A stretch of DNA of 64,000 nucleotides, from positions 80,950-144,949 of the forward strand of contig CBDUHN010000004.1 in NCBI GenBank assembly GCA_965367295.1. The letters run 5' to 3'. The notes beneath the pieces were generated by a model that saw nothing but the letters and a program-made list of their open reading frames with translations, ran no database searches and was not told where the DNA came from. This stretch comes from JAIVHA01 sp965367295 (GTDB taxonomy: Bacteria; Pseudomonadota; Gammaproteobacteria; DSM-19610). The stretch's first letter is position 1. Each line of letters opens with the position of its first letter. A program made the translations under genes and the position numbers. Shown here piece after piece: positions 27,529-35,960 of this stretch.

Positions 27529-28653
27529 TCAACTCAACACCAGGTTGTCACGGTGAATCAGTTCCGGCTCGTCCACGTAACCGAGCAGTGATTCGATGCG
27601 GTCACTGGGCTGGCCAATGATCTTGCGCGCCTCATCGGCACTGTAATTCACCAGTCCGCGTGCCACTTCGCTGCCATCGGCAGCCAGGCAGATCACCAGT
27701 TCGCCACGCTGAAAGCCACCCTCCACCCGCGACACCCCAACCGGCAGCAGGCTTCGGCCCGCCTCACGCAAAACCCGCACCGCCCCCGCGTCCAGCAGTA
27801 ACCGGCCGTGCGCCTGCAGGTGCCCTGCCAACCAGCGCTTGCGCGCCGCCATGGGGCTCGATTGTGGATGCAGAAGGGTACCCAGCGACTGTCCTGCGGC
27901 AATGGCCTGCAGCACCGCATCCTGACGCCCGGAGGCAATCAGGGTGGCCGTTCCGGAACGGGCCGCCCGGGCCGCGGCCTTCACCTTGGTGGCCATGCCA
28001 CCACGCCCCAGCGCACCGCCGGTGTCGGAGGCCATGGACAGCAGCCGGGGATCACCGGCCGCGGCCTCGGAAATGAAGGCCGCATCCGGGTTGGCGCGCG
28101 GGTCCGCCTCGTACATGCCTTCCTGGTCGGTGAGGATGATCAGCAGGTCCGCCTCCACCAGGTTGGCCACCAGGGCCGCCAGGGTGTCGTTGTCACCGAA
28201 GCGGATCTCGTCGGTAGCCACGGTATCGTTCTCGTTGACCACCGGGATCACCCCCAGCCCCAGCAGGGAACGCAGGGTACTGCGGGCATTCAGATAACGC
28301 TGGCGATCCGCCAGGTCTTCATGGGTCAGCAGGATCTGCGCCGTGTGCAGACCATGCTCCTGAAAGCGTGATTCGTAGGCCTGGATCAGCCCCATCTGCC
28401 CCACCGCCGCTGCCGCCTGCAGTTCATTCACTGCACGGGGGCGCCGGGTCCAGCCAAGTCGGCTCATACCTTCCGCCACCGCACCGGAGGACACCAGCAC
28501 CACTTCCTTGCCCGTCGCACGCAGGGCGGCGATCTGCTCCACCCAGGCACTGAAGGCGGCCTGATCCAGGCCCCGGCCATTGGCCGTTACCAGGGCACTG
28601 CCGACCTTGATGACCCAGCGCTTGCTGGCTCCGAGTTGCTGGCGGTTTTTCAT
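27529..28653 (-). CDS. proB: Glutamate 5-kinase ProB
   Basis: 374 residues from the ATG at 28653; the frame continues to 28773 but that part has no family likeness. The N-terminal amino-acid kinase domain has R-W-V-I-K-V-G-S-A-L, V-S-S-G-A-V-A-E-G and N-E-N-D-T-V-A. A C-terminal PUA domain follows (from about residue 285). It catalyses the first step of proline synthesis. It follows obgE on the same strand, a common gammaproteobacterial arrangement. Confidence 0.95.
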   Translation of the reverse strand: MKNRQQLGASKRWVIKVGSALVTANGRGLDQAAFSAWVEQIAALRATGKEVVLVSSGAVAEGMSRLGWTRRPRAVNELQAAAAVGQMGLIQAYESRFQEHGLHTAQILLTHEDLADRQRYLNARSTLRSLLGLGVIPVVNENDTVATDEIRFGDNDTLAALVANLVEADLLIILTDQEGMYEADPRANPDAAFISEAAAGDPRLLSMASDTGGALGRGGMATKVKAAARAARSGTATLIASGRQDAVLQAIAAGQSLGTLLHPQSSPMAARKRWLAGHLQAHGRLLLDAGAVRVLREAGRSLLPVGVSRVEGGFQRGELVICLAADGSEVARGLVNYSADEARKIIGQPSDRIESLLGYVDEPELIHRDNLVLS

Positions 28654-28769
28654 GAAGGTGATGTGTTCGATAAAGGTGAGCAAGATACCGGCAATCGGGG
28701 GTTTACGCCAGATGGACAGACCGTGGCACACGGGATGAAGGGCCTCCGTGCGAGCGCGGTAACCGGAAA

Positions 28770-29792
28770 TCAACCCTCACCAAAACCCCGCTCTTCGAGG
28801 TGCGCCATGATGCGATGTACCAACGCCTCGGTGCCCAGTTTGCTCAGTGCCGCAATCCGGAACACCGGCCCTTTCCAGCCCAGACCATCGATAATCGCCT
28901 GACAGTGGGCATCGCGCTCATCCTCTGCGATGAGATCGAGTTTGTTCAGTACCAGCCAGCGCTCCTTGGCAACGAGTTCCGGGCTGTATTTTTCCAGTTC
29001 CTGGACAATGGCCTGCGCCTCGGCCACGGGATCGGTGCCGTCGGGCGGCAACACATCCACCAGATGCAGCAGCAGACGGGTGCGGGCCAGGTGCTTGAGG
29101 AACTGGATACCCAGCCCGGCTCCCTCGGAGGCGCCCTCGATGAGACCGGGAATATCCGCCACCACAAAACCGCGGTAGGGCGCCACGCGCACCACGCCGA
29201 GATTGGGATAGAGGGTGGTGAAAGGATAATCTGCCACCTTGGGCCTGGCCGCGGATACGGCACGAATGAAGGTGGACTTGCCAGCATTGGGTTTGCCCAA
29301 CAGGCCGACATCCGCCAGCACCTTCAGTTCCAGGCGCAACTCACGCTTGTCCCCGGGGGTGCCCGGCTTGGACTGGCGCGGGGCCCGGTTGGTGGAACTT
29401 TTATAGCGGGTATTGCCGAGACCATGGAAACCGCCCTGCGCCACCAGCAGGCGCTGGCCTGGCTCTACCAGGTCACCGATCAGTTCCTCGGTATCGACAT
29501 CGTAGACCATGGTGCCAACGGGCACCCGGATCTCCTTGTCATCACCCTTCTTGCCAGTGCAATTACGCCCGGAGCCATTCTCACCGCGCTGCGCCTTGTA
29601 GTTACGCTCATAGCGAAAATCCACCAGCGTATTGACGCTTTCCTCGGCCACCAGAAATACACTACCGCCGTCACCGCCATCGCCACCATCCGGGCCACCG
29701 AAGGGAATGTATTTCTCGCGGCGGAAACTGACGCAGCCGTTGCCGCCGTCGCCGGCTTTTACGTGAATGGTGGCTTCGTCAACGAATTTCAT
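28770..29792 (-). CDS. obgE: Obg-family GTPase ObgE/CgtA
   Basis: 340 residues. The glycine-rich OBG fold (about 1-158) is followed by a GTPase domain with P-loop G-K-P-N-A-G-K-S-T, D-I-P-G-L-I-E-G and N-K-L-D. It is a late 50S assembly factor linked to ppGpp and stress. The C-terminal tail is short, without the acidic extension of the E. coli protein. It is preceded by rpmA with a hairpin terminator in the gap. Confidence 0.96.
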   Translation of the reverse strand: MKFVDEATIHVKAGDGGNGCVSFRREKYIPFGGPDGGDGGDGGSVFLVAEESVNTLVDFRYERNYKAQRGENGSGRNCTGKKGDDKEIRVPVGTMVYDVDTEELIGDLVEPGQRLLVAQGGFHGLGNTRYKSSTNRAPRQSKPGTPGDKRELRLELKVLADVGLLGKPNAGKSTFIRAVSAARPKVADYPFTTLYPNLGVVRVAPYRGFVVADIPGLIEGASEGAGLGIQFLKHLARTRLLLHLVDVLPPDGTDPVAEAQAIVQELEKYSPELVAKERWLVLNKLDLIAEDERDAHCQAIIDGLGWKGPVFRIAALSKLGTEALVHRIMAHLEERGFGEG

Positions 29793-29827
29793 AATGATGG
29801 TTCCGTGGTTCCGGACGTTGCATAACG

Positions 29828-29854
29828 AAAAAGCCCCGCACTAGACGGGGCTTT
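29828..29854 (-). terminator. Terminator or attenuator between rpmA and obgE
   Basis: On the minus strand, the 9-bp stem AAAGCCCCG / CGGGGCTTT is followed by TTTTT. It would end most rplU-rpmA transcripts and reduce read-through into obgE. Confidence 0.75.
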
Positions 29855-29881
29855 CGGAATCGCTCTGGAAACAGGCTGCGA

Positions 29882-30139
29882 TCAGTTCGCAACCACATCC
29901 ACAAACTTGCGGTTCTTGTCGCCGCGGGTCACGAAGGTGACCACGCCGTCTGACTTGGCAAACAGGGTGTGATCCTTGCCGCAACCCACGTTCACCCCAG
30001 GGTGGAAACGGGTACCGCGCTGGCGCACGATGATGTTGCCGGCGGTGACCGTCTGGCCACCATAGATTTTCACGCCAAGGCGTTTGCTTTCGGAATCGCG
30101 GCCGTTACGGGTACTGCCGCCTGCCTTTTTATGAGCCAT
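29882..30139 (-). CDS. rpmA: 50S ribosomal protein L27
   Basis: 85 residues, normal length. It begins M-A-H-K-K-A-G-G-S-T-R-N-G-R-D and includes K-x-Y-G-G-Q-x-V and R-Q-R-G-T-x-F-H-P-G. The N-terminal extension reaches the peptidyl-transferase centre. It lies 17 bases after rplU in one operon. Confidence 0.97.
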   Translation of the reverse strand: MAHKKAGGSTRNGRDSESKRLGVKIYGGQTVTAGNIIVRQRGTRFHPGVNVGCGKDHTLFAKSDGVVTFVTRGDKNRKFVDVVAN

Positions 30140-30156
30140 GTTTCATTACCTCAGCT

Positions 30157-30468
30157 TCAGCCGGTGATACCGGTGATTTCCAGTTCAGTGTAGGACTGAC
30201 GATGACCCTGGCGCTTCATGTGGTGCTTGCGACGACGGAACTTGATGATCTCCACCTTCTTCGCACGACCCTGCGCCTTGACGGTTGCCGTCACCTTGCT
30301 GCCATCGAGATAGGGAGCGCCGATCTTGATGTCGTCGCCATCCGCAACCATGAGGACCTGGTCCAGTTCTACGGAATCGCCTTCGGCGCCGTTGAGTTTT
30401 TCTACGCGCAGGGTGTCACCCTTTGCAACCCGGTACTGTTTACCACCGGTCTTGATTACCGCATACAT
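30157..30468 (-). CDS. rplU: 50S ribosomal protein L21
   Basis: 103 residues, the standard size. It begins M-Y-A-V-I-K-T-G-G-K-Q-Y-R-V and contains the C-terminal K-F-R-R-R-K-H-H-M-K-R-Q-G-H-R-Q segment. It is the first gene of rplU-rpmA, with a clear promoter upstream and ispB divergent, as in E. coli. Confidence 0.97.
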   Translation of the reverse strand: MYAVIKTGGKQYRVAKGDTLRVEKLNGAEGDSVELDQVLMVADGDDIKIGAPYLDGSKVTATVKAQGRAKKVEIIKFRRRKHHMKRQGHRQSYTELEITGITG

Positions 30469-30513
30469 GGCTGAATCTCCAAAACGTAAATACAGCAGCC
30501 TGAAAGGGCGATG

Positions 30514-30542
30514 ATTCTATAGGCTTACCCGTCGCGGGTCAA
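30514..30542 (-). promoter_or_regulatory. rplU-rpmA promoter
   Basis: On the minus strand, TTGACC (30542-30537) and TAGAAT (30519-30514) are exactly 17 bp apart, about 45 bases before the rplU start. Confidence 0.75.
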
Positions 30543-30681
30543 ACCCGATTCATCTGGTGCGGCCCGGGGAACCGGGGTACACTACTGCGGTCTACCGGCT
30601 AACCCCTTTGATCCCGGCCTGAGGACCGCGCAGTCATCCGGGCCACCCGCCCGGCTCATGCGCCCCACGGCCCGCCTACGA

Positions 30682-31683
30682 ATGCAAGAAACGCTTCCGA
30701 AACAAAGCACTACCAATGATCTCGATGTTATTCGCGCCCTGACGGAACGCGATGCGCGGGCCGTGGATCAGTATATCCATCGCCAGCTCAGCTCCGAAGT
30801 CGTACTGATCAACCAGCTCGGCCAGTACATCGTCAACAGCGGCGGCAAGCGCCTGCGCCCCCTGCTGGTGCTGCTGGCAGCCCGGGCCTGTGGTTACCAG
30901 GGTGAGCAGCATATCCACCTGGCCGCCATAATCGAATTCATCCATACCGCCACCCTGCTGCACGATGATGTGGTCGACGCCTCGGAACTGCGCCGCGGCC
31001 AGCAGACCGCCAACGCCATCTGGGGCAATGAGGCCAGCGTGCTGGTGGGTGATTTCCTCTATTCACGTGCCTTTGAAATGATGGTCGGCGTGGGCAGCAT
31101 GCGGGTAATGGAAATCCTCTCCCACACCACCAACATCATCGCCGAGGGCGAGGTGCTGCAACTGCTCAACTGTCACGACGCGAACACCACCGAGGAACGT
31201 TACCGGGAAGTGATCCGCTACAAGACCGCCAAGCTGTTTGAGGCCGCCTCCCAGCTGGGTGCCGTGCTGGGCCAGCAGCCACCCGAGATCGAGCAGGCCA
31301 TGGCCAGCTACGGCATGCACCTGGGCACCGCCTTTCAGCTGATCGATGACGCCCTCGACTACAGCGCCTCGGCACTGGAAATGGGCAAGAATGTGGGCGA
31401 CGACCTGGCCGAAGGCAAGCCCACCCTGCCGCTCATCTACGCCATGCGCCACGGCACGCCAGAGCAGGCCGGGGTGATCCGCAACGCCATCGAAAAGGGT
31501 GGGCTGGAGCAGATCGAACAGGTCTGCGCCGCCATTGAATCCACCCAGGCCATCGCGTACACTTCGCAATCCGCGCGGGAGGAAGCCGAGCTGGCGATCG
31601 CTGCCCTGGCACCGCTGCCGCCTTCTCCGTACAAGGACGCCCTGTACAGCCTCGCGGAATTCTCCGTTAATCGGAATTACTGA
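30682..31683 (+). CDS. ispB: Octaprenyl diphosphate synthase IspB
   Basis: 333 residues from the ATG at 30682; ATG 30658 is possible and no clear ribosome site decides. This is a trans-isoprenyl synthase: G-G-K-R-L-R-P, first aspartate-rich motif L-L-H-D-D-V-V-D, second motif I-D-D-A-L-D-Y, and G-D-F-L-Y-S-R-A-F. It makes the ubiquinone side chain. It is divergent from rplU and its stop is two bases before tRNA-Pro. Confidence 0.93.
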   Translation: MQETLPKQSTTNDLDVIRALTERDARAVDQYIHRQLSSEVVLINQLGQYIVNSGGKRLRPLLVLLAARACGYQGEQHIHLAAIIEFIHTATLLHDDVVDASELRRGQQTANAIWGNEASVLVGDFLYSRAFEMMVGVGSMRVMEILSHTTNIIAEGEVLQLLNCHDANTTEERYREVIRYKTAKLFEAASQLGAVLGQQPPEIEQAMASYGMHLGTAFQLIDDALDYSASALEMGKNVGDDLAEGKPTLPLIYAMRHGTPEQAGVIRNAIEKGGLEQIEQVCAAIESTQAIAYTSQSAREEAELAIAALAPLPPSPYKDALYSLAEFSVNRNY

Positions 31684-31685
31684 CA

Positions 31686-31762
31686 CGGGCATTGGCGCAG
31701 CCTGGTAGCGCACCTCGTTCGGGACGAGGGGGTCGCAGGTTCAAATCCTGCATGCCCGACCA
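31686..31762 (+). tRNA. tRNA-Pro (anticodon CGG)
   Basis: A 77-nt cloverleaf: acceptor CGGGCAT / ATGCCCG, discriminator A and encoded CCA. The anticodon loop TTCGGGA within stem CCTCG/CGAGG gives CGG. It begins two bases after the ispB stop, so it is either processed from the ispB transcript or driven by a promoter inside ispB. Confidence 0.95.
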
Positions 31763-31776
31763 AATTTCCTGAATGC

Positions 31777-31803
31777 AAAAATCCGGCCTGTGCCGGATTT
31801 TTT
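31777..31803 (+). terminator. Terminator after tRNA-Pro
   Basis: An 11-bp stem AAAAATCCGGC / GCCGGATTTTT with a 4-base loop and a T run. Confidence 0.9.
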
Positions 31804-31876
31804 GTGATGGCCACAAGTTCAGATTGGCCAGGCCGGGCTAAAGACCAGCCTGCAAAAGGTTTATGATCCCATCGCC

Positions 31877-32227
31877 ATGACCCGCAACGAACACATCTTT
31901 GATGTTTCCCTGGAAGACTTCGACGCCAAGGTCCTCGAGGCCTCCCATGAACGCCCGGTCCTGGTGGACCTGTGGGCCGAATGGTGCCCCCCCTGCCTTG
32001 CCATCGCACCGGTGCTGGAAAAGGTGATACAGGACTATGCCGGTTCCGTAGCGCTCGCCAAGGTGGAAGTGGATGAAGGGGACAACATGAAACTCGCCGG
32101 CCAGCATCAGGTGCGCGGCTTTCCCACCATCCTGCTGTTCCAGCATGGCGAACTCAAGGGCCGGTTCAGCAGCGCCCAATCCTATCAGTTCGTGATCGAT
32201 TTCATCGAACAGCACAGCGACCTGTAA
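31877..32227 (+). CDS. Thioredoxin-fold protein with W-C-P-P-C active site
   Basis: 116 residues with no signal peptide, so cytoplasmic. The thioredoxin fold is clear: V-L-V-D-L-W-A-E-W-C-P-P-C, then K-V-E-V-D-E and the cis-proline segment G-F-P-T-I-L-L-F. The active site is CPPC instead of CGPC, which alters redox potential in model thioredoxins. It resembles the N-terminal domain of YbbN/CnoX without the TPR part. It stands alone and converges on amtB. Confidence 0.85.
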   Translation: MTRNEHIFDVSLEDFDAKVLEASHERPVLVDLWAEWCPPCLAIAPVLEKVIQDYAGSVALAKVEVDEGDNMKLAGQHQVRGFPTILLFQHGELKGRFSSAQSYQFVIDFIEQHSDL

Positions 32228-32245
32228 GTCCGGATTCATTTGGAC
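32228..32245. repeat. REP-like palindromic repeat
   Basis: GTCCGGATTCATTTGGAC starts directly after the thioredoxin-like stop, between convergent genes. A second hairpin (GCCCCTG/CAGGGGC, 32282-32303) abuts the amtB stop. Confidence 0.55.
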
Positions 32246-32303
32246 AACCCAGGCCATGTGACCGGGAGCTTGCGGTATCGCGCCCCTGCACCGGGTCAGG
32301 GGC

Positions 32304-33503
32304 TTACTGGCGATCGTAATCGGGCGAGGCGCCGATCTTGTGAATGCTGAGGTCGGCGCCCTGGAATTCCTGCTCCTGATCGAGACGCAGGCCTACCAGT
32401 ATCTTCAGTAGACCATAGACCAGCAGGCCACCGGTCAAGGCGATGACAATGCCCAGCAGGGTGCCCACCAGCTGTGCCGGCAGACTCACCCCGCCCAGGC
32501 CGCCCAGCGCAGCTGACCCGAAAATGCCACAGGCGATCCCGCCCCAGGCACCGCACAGTCCATGCAACGGCCAGACACCCAGCACGTCATCGATCTTCCA
32601 GCGATTCTGGGTCAGCATGAAGGTCCAGACAAACAGCGTACCGGCCACGGCACCGGTCACCAGTGCCCCCAGCGGATGCATGACATCGGAGCCGGCACAC
32701 ACCGCAACCAGTCCGGCCAGCGGACCATTGTGCACAAAGCCCGGGTCGTTCCGCCCCACCAGCAATGCCGCAAGGATGCCGCCCACCATGGCCATCAGGG
32801 AATTGACCGCCACCAGGCCACTCACTGCATCGATGGTCTGGGCCGACATCACGTTGAAACCGAACCAGCCGACAGTCAGAATCCAGGCACCCAGAGCCAG
32901 GAAGGGGATGCTGGACGGAGGATGGGCGGACACCTTTCCATCCCTGGTATAGCGGCCATGGCGTGCGCCCAGCAACAGCACTGCAGTCAGCGCTATCCAG
33001 CCGCCCACGGCATGCACCACCACCGAACCGGCGAAGTCATGAAAACCGGCCCCGAAGCTGGCCTCGATCCAGGCCTGCACACCGTAGTTACCGTTCCAGG
33101 AGATACCTTCAAAGAAAGGGTATACCAGTGCCACCAGGACAAAGGTCGCCGCCAACTGGGGATTGAATTTGGCACGCTCGGCGATGCCGCCGGAAATGAT
33201 GGCCGGGATAGCCGCAGCAAAGGTCAACAGGAAGAAAAACTTCACCAGTTCATAACCGTGCTTCTGTGCCAGTACGTCGGCGCCTTCGAAAAAGCCGACC
33301 CCATAGGCCACCGAGAAACCGATGAAAAAATAGGCAATAGTGGAAACGGCAAAATCGGAAATGATTTTCACCAGCGCGTTGACCTGGTTCTTGCTGCGCA
33401 CCGTACCCACTTCCAGAAATGCGAACCCGGCGTGCATGGCCAGCACCATAATGGCGCCAAGGAGAATAAATAGGACGTCTGAACCCGCTTGCGGTGCTTC
33501 CAT
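32304..33503 (-). CDS. amtB: Ammonium transporter AmtB
   Basis: 399 residues from the ATG at 33503, supported by AGGAA seven bases upstream; the upstream in-frame codons do not resemble the family. There are about 11 membrane helices. Signatures: M-H-A-G-F-A-F-L-E-V-G, H-D-F-A-G-S-V-V-V-H (first pore histidine) and D-D-V-L-G-V-W-P-L-H-G-L-C-G (second pore histidine). The protein starts directly with a helix and shows no cleaved signal. No glnK lies beside it. A sigma-54-type promoter upstream suggests nitrogen control. Confidence 0.92.
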   Translation of the reverse strand: MEAPQAGSDVLFILLGAIMVLAMHAGFAFLEVGTVRSKNQVNALVKIISDFAVSTIAYFFIGFSVAYGVGFFEGADVLAQKHGYELVKFFFLLTFAAAIPAIISGGIAERAKFNPQLAATFVLVALVYPFFEGISWNGNYGVQAWIEASFGAGFHDFAGSVVVHAVGGWIALTAVLLLGARHGRYTRDGKVSAHPPSSIPFLALGAWILTVGWFGFNVMSAQTIDAVSGLVAVNSLMAMVGGILAALLVGRNDPGFVHNGPLAGLVAVCAGSDVMHPLGALVTGAVAGTLFVWTFMLTQNRWKIDDVLGVWPLHGLCGAWGGIACGIFGSAALGGLGGVSLPAQLVGTLLGIVIALTGGLLVYGLLKILVGLRLDQEQEFQGADLSIHKIGASPDYDRQ

Positions 33504-33547
33504 GGTGTATTCCTGATCGATCATTTGCCCGAAATGGGCGCATTCAA

Positions 33548-33563
33548 TGCAACAATCAGGCCT
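33548..33563 (-). promoter_or_regulatory. Likely sigma-54 promoter of amtB
   Basis: On the minus strand, AGGC..TTGCA has the GG and GC dinucleotides exactly 10 bases apart, as required for -24/-12 elements, and lies about 45 bases before the start codon. A TGCA-N7-TGCA element farther upstream, on the same strand, could be a degenerate NtrC site. Confidence 0.5.
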
Positions 33564-33579
33564 GGCTTTCAAGCTAATA

Positions 33580-33947
33580 AAAACAATTATTTATGAAACC
33601 TCATGCACCCCACTTGCACTACTGCTGTGCGTTACCACCATGAGTCGCACTATAAATGGGCATTGGCGCGAAACCACCCCAAGCCATCGCACCACAACAA
33701 TCCGGCGTCTATACGACGCCTATTAATGCTGCCCCCCATGGGCGCAACACATCTACCCCGACCGGGAATCGGCAGACGAATCGCGGAACGCTGCCAGGAT
33801 TACGCGCATCCAGCCGGCACGGCCTGCATCAGGTTGCCGGAATGACGGTGGATGGAATTACGGCTATCCGCTCACGGGACTGAGCAGAATTTCAATGAGC
33901 AGATCATGCATCCTGCTTTGGTTTCAAGCGCGACCAACAAAGGCGCC
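33580..33947. other. Gap between amtB and the GGDEF remnant
   Basis: Nothing convincing is seen. Short open frames exist on both strands but have no family likeness. The part next to amtB carries its upstream regulatory DNA. Confidence 0.4.
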
Positions 33948-34160
33948 TTACATTTCCAGAACTGTCTGCCCGGTCAATCCCAGAGAATCATCAACGCCTG
34001 TATCCAGCCATCTGACTACGCTTTCGATCCAGGCTTGCCAAAGCCGGCATCTATTCCTGCCTGGCGACTTTGCCGAGTACATTGCCTGATCGGCTAAAGC
34101 AGCAAGTAACTCCGCATCACGGCCATATGATCCGCGCCTGTAAAGCACACCATGAATCAC
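33948..34160 (-). pseudogene. Remnant of a diguanylate cyclase (C-terminal end of a GGDEF domain)
   Basis: A 70-codon frame contains A-D-Q-A-M-Y-S-A-K-S-P-G-R-N-R-C-R-L-W, the characteristic end of a GGDEF domain, preceded by Y-G-R-D-A-E-L-L-A-A-L. The catalytic GG(D/E)EF part is absent in all frames upstream (34161-34430, minus strand). The fragment is therefore a truncated, probably dead gene. After the GGDEF end the frame continues for about 25 residues (W-L-D-T-G-V-D-D), which might be a decayed haemerythrin-like start, but this is weak. Confidence 0.6.
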
Positions 34161-34432
34161 GATGTGAAATCCGGCACAGTTTATGCTAGAATCCCGTCTC
34201 TTTTTTGCAGCCGCTCCCTAAGGTGGTACCAGTGCCATACGCTTCGATGCCCACTCCACCATAGGCTTCAACCCCTCCCCCTGAAAAGAAGCCTTGTCGG
34301 CTTTTCGCCGAATCTTGCATGCATTTTGAATATCTGCGCCTGATGCTCATCGCGTCCGGGCAAGTATCTTACTGTTAGCTCACCTTGGCCGCTCTGTATA
34401 TTGCGGCTGTAAACAGACTGTGATTAAAAACA
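34161..34432 (+). promoter_or_regulatory. Leader region of the SulP gene
   Basis: An extended -10 (TGC-TAGAAT, 34187-34192) with GTGAAA 17 bp upstream is a possible promoter, giving a leader of over 200 bases. Within it, GAAAAG-AAGCC / GGCTTTTC (34283-34306) forms a hairpin that could attenuate. The sulP start has no strong ribosome site. Confidence 0.35.
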
Positions 34433-35926
34433 ATGCTTGGAACTCTGAAAAGTAACTGGTTTGGTAACCTTCGTGGCGACCTGCTCGCCGGCATGGTCGT
34501 AGCCCTTGCACTGATACCCGAGGCCATTGCCTTCTCCATTATCGCCGGGGTCGATCCCAAGATCGGTCTCTATGCTTCCTTTTCAATGGCGGTAATCATC
34601 GCCTTTACCGGGGGACGACCCGGCATGATTTCCGCTGCCACCGGGGCAATGGCGCTGCTGATGGTAAGCCTGGTTAAGGAACATGGGCTGGAATACCTGC
34701 TGGCCGCAACGCTGCTGACCGGCATGCTGCAGATTATCGCCGGCTACCTCAAGCTCGGCTCCTTGATGCGCTTCGTTTCCCGCTCGGTGGTAACCGGCTT
34801 CGTCAATGCCCTGGCGATCCTTATTTTCATGGCACAGCTTCCGGAACTGAATCCTGCCACCGACGGTGTGACATGGTATGTCTATGTCTTAACTGCAGCC
34901 GGACTTGGCATCATTTACCTCTTCCCTTACATCACCAAGGCAATCCCTTCTCCATTGGTGACCATCGTAGTACTCACCGCGTTGACGATGGTAATGGGGA
35001 TTGATGTGCGTACCGTGGGTGATATGGGTGATCTACCCGATACGCTGCCGGTATTCCTGCTACCCGATGTGCCGCTCAACCTGGAAACTCTGATGATCAT
35101 CTTCCCCTACTCGTTGTCGCTGGCAACGGTAGGCCTGCTTGAATCACTGATGACCGCTACCATCATTGACGACCTTACCGACACGGGAAGCGACAAGAAC
35201 CGTGAGTGCAAAGGACAGGGTATTGCCAATATCGGCACCAGCCTGCTCGGTGGCATGGCTGGTTGCGCAATGATTGGCCAGTCAGTGATCAACATCAAAT
35301 CGGGCGGGCGTGGCCGACTCTCCACACTGAGCGCCGGTATTTTCCTGCTGCTGATGGTGGTCTTTCTCGGAGACTGGGTTGCGCAGATTCCGATGGCTGC
35401 ACTGGTGGCAGTGATGATCATGGTCTCCATCGGCACCTTCAGCTGGGAGTCACTGGTTAACCTGAAGAAACATCCGGCCAGTACCAGCGTGGTAATGATG
35501 ACCACGGTAGTGGTGGTGGTGGCAACCCACAATCTCGCCTATGGCGTCTTTGTCGGCGTACTGCTGGCAGCCATGTTCTTTGCCAACAAGGTGGCACAGT
35601 ATAAATATGTGGAGTCAACGTTGAGCGAGGACGGCACTACTCGAACCTACCGCGTACATGGCCAGGTCTTTTTCGCTTCGGCAGACAAGTTTGTCGAGTT
35701 TTTCGATTTCAAGGAAGTGCTGGACAAGGTGGTGATCGATCTCTGCCAGGCGCATTTCTGGGATATCACTGCGGTAGGGGCACTGGATAAAGCAGTATTG
35801 AAATTCCGCCGAGAAGGGACCGAGGTTGAGATCATCGGCCTGAATCAGGCCAGCGCCACTATCGTTGACGAGTATGCCGTACACGACAAACCCGATGCGG
35901 TCGATAAACTGATGGGCGGCCACTGA
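34433..35926 (+). CDS. SulP-family anion transporter with STAS domain
   Basis: 497 residues. About 10-12 membrane helices start with L-R-G-D-L-L-A-G-M-V-V-A-L-A-L-I-P-E-A-I-A-F, the SulP signature. They are followed by a cytoplasmic STAS domain (from about residue 395; V-H-G-Q-V-F-F-A-S-A and I-D-L-C-Q-A-H-F-W-D-I-T-A). The family carries sulphate, bicarbonate or dicarboxylates with sodium or protons, and the substrate cannot be read from the sequence. A universal stress protein and a DksA-like protein follow on the same strand, suggesting a stress-linked role. Confidence 0.88.
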   Translation: MLGTLKSNWFGNLRGDLLAGMVVALALIPEAIAFSIIAGVDPKIGLYASFSMAVIIAFTGGRPGMISAATGAMALLMVSLVKEHGLEYLLAATLLTGMLQIIAGYLKLGSLMRFVSRSVVTGFVNALAILIFMAQLPELNPATDGVTWYVYVLTAAGLGIIYLFPYITKAIPSPLVTIVVLTALTMVMGIDVRTVGDMGDLPDTLPVFLLPDVPLNLETLMIIFPYSLSLATVGLLESLMTATIIDDLTDTGSDKNRECKGQGIANIGTSLLGGMAGCAMIGQSVINIKSGGRGRLSTLSAGIFLLLMVVFLGDWVAQIPMAALVAVMIMVSIGTFSWESLVNLKKHPASTSVVMMTTVVVVVATHNLAYGVFVGVLLAAMFFANKVAQYKYVESTLSEDGTTRTYRVHGQVFFASADKFVEFFDFKEVLDKVVIDLCQAHFWDITAVGALDKAVLKFRREGTEVEIIGLNQASATIVDEYAVHDKPDAVDKLMGGH

Positions 35927-35960
35927 GCGGCGACGGCATGAGGACGAAGGAGAAAACACA

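Noticed and set aside
33603..34097. Short plus-strand frames in the amtB-sulP gap
   Set aside because: There is no ribosome site and no family likeness. One overlaps the GGDEF remnant on the other strand.
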